Source: SCUN01 sp964343975 (GTDB lineage Bacteria > Acidobacteriota > Vicinamibacteria > Vicinamibacterales > SCN-69-37). From it: DNA of 17,959 nucleotides. This document shows positions 15,336 through 17,959 of the stretch, piece by piece; position 1 is the first letter of the stretch, and each line of letters begins with the position of its first letter. The DNA lies in NCBI GenBank assembly GCA_964343975.1, contig CAYFLU010000064.1:1-17959 (forward strand), written 5' to 3'. The notes under the pieces were generated by a model. That model was not told the DNA's origin, did not search any database, and was given only the letters and a program-made list of their open reading frames with translations. The translations under genes and the position numbers were made by a program.

Positions 15336-15939
15336 GCCAGCCGGTCGACGTCGCCGCCCGGTGGGGCGGGGCGTGTTTTGAGCGCGCATCTCCGATCTGT
15401 TCGCGAAGCGTTTGAGCCGAATTGACATAGTCGAGCCACAGCCGAGACGAGAGAAACGATGTCGCGGCAATCGGAACCAGCGTGTGGCCCGACAGGCGTT
15501 GATGGAGACTTGACCACGGCCAGCGCTCGGCCTCAGACACCAAGCCGGCAGATTTCGGATACCGCTCGACGTAGCGCGTCAGTGGCACGATGGCAGCCAG
15601 ATCGTCGACTTCAGTGCAGGAGAGCACGGTGTGTGTGGTACCCGTGCCCGTTGGGATCCCGTGGACCCGTCTCCACGCCGTGCTATGGGTAGTTGCGACC
15701 CATCGGAGGGCTCGGGTGAGTCTGATGTTCCCCACTGGGCCAGCCAAGAGATGCCATTGGCGGGCCATGAGGCAGTAGGCAATGAGAGGGGCACCATGGC
15801 GCCCAAATCCATCGCCGAGAATCTCAAGAAATGCTAGAAAGTCCGCAGCATCGACGAAGAGCGGCCATGCACCTGGTGCGGTGCAGGTGACGTGATAATA
15901 GCCAGAGTGACGGGAGATTCGAGCGTGAGGACTGGACAT
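15322..15939 (-). mobile_element. REP-associated tyrosine transposase-like protein (Y1/IS200 relative) with altered HUH motif
   Basis: The 205-residue product has the outline of a RAYT: YYHVTCTAPGAWPLF at the N-terminus, the AYCLM...WHLL segment, and RYVERYPKSAGLV with WPWSSL near the end. The family normally has HxH in the NHWHLL position. Here it reads ARQWHLL, so the first metal-binding histidine is Gln61 while His63 remains. The candidate catalytic Tyr123 (RYVER) is retained. The YQGRFKS-like stretch of relatives is replaced by HTVLSCTEV. It is therefore either decaying or domesticated. The ATG has AGGA 7 nt upstream. It lies antisense to the pur operon, overlaps the methyltransferase 3' end by 14 nt, and begins 41 nt from the purN start. 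No IS ends or target duplications are recognised. Confidence 0.78.
15354..15369 (+). repeat. GC-rich hairpin after the methyltransferase gene
   Basis: CCGCCC (15354-15359) and GGGCGG (15364-15369) flank a GGTG loop, and a short T4 run follows at about 15375-15378. It could be a weak terminator of the upstream operon or part of a REP-like palindrome. It lies inside the transposase coding end on the other strand, so codon constraint could also explain it. Confidence 0.25.
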
Positions 15940-15980
15940 GAGAGGTTCCTGCGCACGTCTCCTTGCAAGCGGAGTGCCCG

Positions 15981-16619
15981 GTGACCCAGCGCGTGATCCA
16001 ACCTCAGCGATTGCCCGTGATTGGCGTTCTGATCTCTGGTCGTGGAAGCAATTTGCAGGCGCTCATCGACGCCATCCAACTTGGGAGCCTTCCGGCTCGG
16101 ATCGGCATCGTGATCTCGAATCGGCAGGAGGCACCGGGGCTGGTTCGTGCCGCGGCAGCCGGCATTGAGACTCGGGTCCTTTCGCATCGAGGATTTGCGA
16201 CCCGTGAGGCCTATGACGAAGCGCTGGTGGAAGAACTGCGTGCGCACGAGGTCGCGATGGTTTGTCTGGCCGGATTCATGCGCATCCTGACTCCGACCTT
16301 CTGCGATGCATTCCCTGACCGAATTCTCAATGTCCACCCGTCGCTGTTGCCAGACTTTCCTGGGGTGAACGCGCAGGCGCAGGCGTTGGCCGCAGGCGCA
16401 CGGGTGAGTGGCGCGACGGTCCACTTGGTGACCCCTGAGATGGACGCGGGGCCCGTGATCATGCAGGCCGCCGTGCCGGTCCGGCGCGATGACACCGAGG
16501 ACACACTGGCGGCGCGTATTCTGCGTGAGGAGCATCGTCTGCTCCCACAGGCCGTGGCCTTGATGGCCAAGAGGGATTTCCTGATCGAGCGAAACGCCGT
16601 GGTGCTGCGTCACGGATGA
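15981..16619 (+). CDS. purN: phosphoribosylglycinamide formyltransferase (GAR transformylase)
   Basis: The 212-residue enzyme transfers formyl from 10-formyl-tetrahydrofolate to GAR (step 3). Visible are VLISGRGSNLQALIDAI (phosphate loop), VCLAGFMRILTPTF (folate site), and the catalytic ILNVHPSLLPDFPG with its Asn and His. GATVHLVTPEMDAGPVI carries the catalytic Asp. The GTG at 15981 is chosen because GGAG lies 6 nt upstream. An in-frame TTG at 15963 is the only other near choice. It is cut off from the upstream pur genes by the antisense transposase and ends at a hairpin, so it may need its own promoter or read-through transcription. Length is normal. Confidence 0.96.
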   Translation: MTQRVIQPQRLPVIGVLISGRGSNLQALIDAIQLGSLPARIGIVISNRQEAPGLVRAAAAGIETRVLSHRGFATREAYDEALVEELRAHEVAMVCLAGFMRILTPTFCDAFPDRILNVHPSLLPDFPGVNAQAQALAAGARVSGATVHLVTPEMDAGPVIMQAAVPVRRDDTEDTLAARILREEHRLLPQAVALMAKRDFLIERNAVVLRHG

Positions 16620-16624
16620 GAGGC

Positions 16625-16643
16625 GGGGCCGGTGAGGGGCCCC
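16625..16643 (+). terminator. candidate terminator of purN
   Basis: GGGGCC (16625-16630) and GGCCCC (16638-16643) form a 6-bp GC stem with a 7-nt loop, just after the purN stop and directly before the XRE stop. The tail TTATCTCGTCTTCC is only moderately T-rich, so strength is uncertain. Confidence 0.45.
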
Positions 16644-17003
16644 TTATCTCGTCTTCCTCCGAGCCCGCTGTGGTCGCCTTGCGGCTGTGGCAAGGCGCGT
16701 CAGTAACTCATCCAGTGAATCGACAGTGTGCCGGGCGTCTCTGACGGTGGCCGCATCCGCAGCTGTGAATGACGGATAGTGCACGGTCACGTTTGCTGCT
16801 CGAAACAGCTCGACGATATCGAGGTCGAGCGCTTTCGCAATCTGCGCGACAGACGTCACCGTGGGATTACCCGTACCGCGCTCAACTTCGCCAATGAATT
16901 TGTAGCTGAGCCCCGCGCGTTCTCCGAGCGTCTCTTGAGTCCATCCCTTGAGGGAACGGAGCTCTTTGATCCGCGTTCCGAGGCGCGCCTGCACGTCGTT
17001 CAC
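16644..17003 (-). CDS. XRE-family helix-turn-helix regulator
   Basis: The 119-residue product has an N-terminal HTH_3 domain (about residues 8-64): LGTRIKELRSLKGWTQETLGE, RAGLSYKFIGEVERGTGNPT, then VAQIAKALDLDIVELF. The remainder (about 55 residues) is not recognised and ends in a basic tail (RRPQRARRKTR). No peptidase, toxin or ligand domain is attached. GTG at 17003 is the start, with a weak ribosome-binding site. A 23-bp perfect dyad lies 61-83 nt upstream, where an autoregulatory operator would be expected. The gene is convergent with purN and divergent from the rRNA operon. The targets are unknown. Confidence 0.85.
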   Translation of the reverse strand: MNDVQARLGTRIKELRSLKGWTQETLGERAGLSYKFIGEVERGTGNPTVTSVAQIAKALDLDIVELFRAANVTVHYPSFTAADAATVRDARHTVDSLDELLTRLATAARRPQRARRKTR

Positions 17004-17050
17004 GCGTGCAGTATTTCCAGTGACTTCGTCGATCTGAAACCCTGCAAAGG

Positions 17051-17086
17051 TATGTTGATGTTGGGATGTTTAGGTGGTAAACATCC
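17051..17086. promoter_or_regulatory. candidate operator: 23-bp perfect dyad with upstream half-site repeats
   Basis: GGATGTTTA (17064-17072) and TAAACATCC (17078-17086) are perfect 9-bp arms around a 5-nt spacer GGTGG. Immediately to the left the motif (G)ATGTT occurs twice more (about 17052-17056 and 17057-17062). This array lies 61-83 nt upstream of the XRE start and about 210 nt upstream of the first rRNA promoter candidate. Binding by the XRE protein is inference. Confidence 0.5.
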
Positions 17087-17271
17087 GCCCATGTGGGTGA
17101 TCGCGGGGATTGACGTCGCAGTCGAGCAGATCGTGGGGCTTCACAGAGAGCAAGCGAGGGCGCGGAGGCTGCGAGATGCGGTGAGCCCGAGCAATTCGTG
17201 CGCGTCGGAGGAGCCGGCGCCGCTTGGTGGCTCATCAGGAAGGCCCGTTTCTCGGAAAAGGACGCTCAGAA

Positions 17272-17288
17272 TGCACCTTCGAGGTGCA
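17272..17288. repeat. short perfect inverted repeat abutting the rRNA P1 -35 region
   Basis: TGCACCT (17272-17278) and AGGTGCA (17282-17288) with a TCG loop end 4 nt before a TTGACA. The position suits a protein-binding site or a small hairpin that ends upstream transcription; no T-run follows. Confidence 0.4.
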
Positions 17289-17292
17289 GGTG

Positions 17293-17321
17293 TTGACAAG
17301 CCTTTTGGGTACCGGTAGTGT
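17293..17321 (+). promoter_or_regulatory. candidate rRNA promoter P1
   Basis: TTGACA (17293-17298, perfect -35) and TAGTGT (17316-17321, half-matching -10) are spaced by 17 nt, about 375 nt before the 16S start. Confidence 0.42.
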
Positions 17322-17381
17322 TGAAAGTCCCGAGTACGTCGTTGGTCCTGCCCGTAAGGCAATCCACGAAGTTGTGAGGGA

Positions 17382-17443
17382 ACGAAAAAAGTTGGCGGTT
17401 TTGAAAAAAACTGTTGACTCGGCCGCAAAGGCCGTCGTAAACT
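17382..17443 (+). promoter_or_regulatory. candidate rRNA promoter P2 with UP-like A-tracts
   Basis: TTGACT (17414-17419) and TAAACT (17438-17443) are spaced by 18 nt. Just upstream are A-tracts (AAAAAA near 17386, AAAAAAA near 17404) that resemble an UP element, as is usual for rRNA promoters. It lies about 230 nt before 16S. Of the two candidates, this has the more rRNA-like surroundings. Confidence 0.62.
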
Positions 17444-17485
17444 GGTTAAGTTCCCCTAACGACAAATAAGTCGCCGGGGAGCTGG

Positions 17486-17506
17486 GTCGAAAAGGGGATT
17501 TTCGAC
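17486..17506 (+). other. leader hairpin upstream of boxA
   Basis: GTCGAAAA (17486-17493) and TTTTCGAC (17499-17506) form a perfect 8-bp stem with a GGGGA loop in the rRNA leader. With no T-run it is not a standard terminator and is more likely a leader RNA element. Confidence 0.5.
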
Positions 17507-17517
17507 TAGGTCAGCCG

Positions 17518-17531
17518 GTTCTTTGAAAACT
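17518..17531 (+). promoter_or_regulatory. boxA-like antitermination element in the rRNA leader
   Basis: GTTCTTTGAAAACT resembles the boxA element of bacterial rRNA leaders, where NusB/NusE binding suppresses Rho-dependent termination. It sits about 150 nt before 16S, within the usual range. Confidence 0.6.
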
Positions 17532-17568
17532 AGATAGAACGTGCAAGCACAGCCCGTCGAGTATCAGC

Positions 17569-17607
17569 AGGTGGGCGACGACAGGTAACTGTCGCTCGCA
17601 AACACCT
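17569..17607 (+). other. extended leader stem-loop with GUAA tetraloop
   Basis: CGACAG (17579-17584) and CTGTCG (17589-17594) flank a GTAA loop. The stem extends through GCGA/TCGC with one bulged C, and AGGTG (17569-17573) can pair with CACCT (17603-17607) outside it. It is a likely folded part of the pre-16S leader. Confidence 0.5.
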
Positions 17608-17642
17608 AACTTGACGTAATACAAGGCAATATCCGAAACAAC

Positions 17643-17959
<317 letters not shown>

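Noticed and set aside
17091..17318. Small plus-strand gene starting MWVIAGIDVAVEQ
   Set aside because: It lacks a ribosome-binding site and family resemblance and runs into the candidate rRNA promoter P1.

Overview
The window is GC-rich bacterial chromosome. It ends inside the first ~285 nt of a 16S rRNA gene. Its 5' region (standard GAGAGTTTGATCCTGGCTCAG start, then a CCTACCTTTGAGTGGGGGATAACC segment) resembles Acidobacteriota of the Vicinamibacteria type (subgroup 6). The phylum call rests on 16S resemblance from memory, and no search was run. Genes are tightly packed, with GTG and TTG starts, 2-4 nt gaps or 4-nt overlaps, and many long antisense shadow frames.

Left part (1-2420): on the minus strand, the first 44 codons of a UbiA-family prenyltransferase of the decaprenyl-phosphate phosphoribosyltransferase type, preceded by a STAS-domain anti-sigma-factor antagonist. 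Divergent from these is a short soluble histidine kinase. Its stop overlaps the stop of a convergent sigma-54 activator (NtrC type) that has lost its N-terminal half. At about 2095-2113 this remnant is fused head-to-head to the C-terminal remnant of a second, unrelated-strand histidine kinase. The join lies on a short perfect inverted repeat, which suggests an inversion or fold-back rearrangement, or an assembly chimera.

Middle (2386-6370): rpsU (minus strand) with a strong GNRA-loop terminator; divergent purD; rlmN on the minus strand; and an M16 zinc peptidase whose stop overlaps the purB start.

Purine operon (6367-16619): purB-purS-purQ-purL-purF-(exported HEAT-like repeat protein)-purM-(SAM methyltransferase)-purN. 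With purD it supplies de novo IMP synthesis steps 1 (PurF), 2 (PurD), 3 (PurN), 4 (PurSQL), 5 (PurM) and the PurB lyase step. purE/K, purC and purH are not in the window. Two non-purine genes are embedded with translational-coupling spacing. An antisense REP-associated (IS200-like) tyrosine transposase with an altered HUH motif sits between the methyltransferase gene and purN.

Right part (16625-17959): a hairpin after purN, an XRE-family regulator on the minus strand with a clear 23-bp dyad upstream, then a long rRNA leader with two candidate sigma-70 promoters, A-tracts, a boxA-like element, several hairpins and the start of rrs. No CRISPR array, tRNA gene, riboswitch or complete insertion sequence was recognised.
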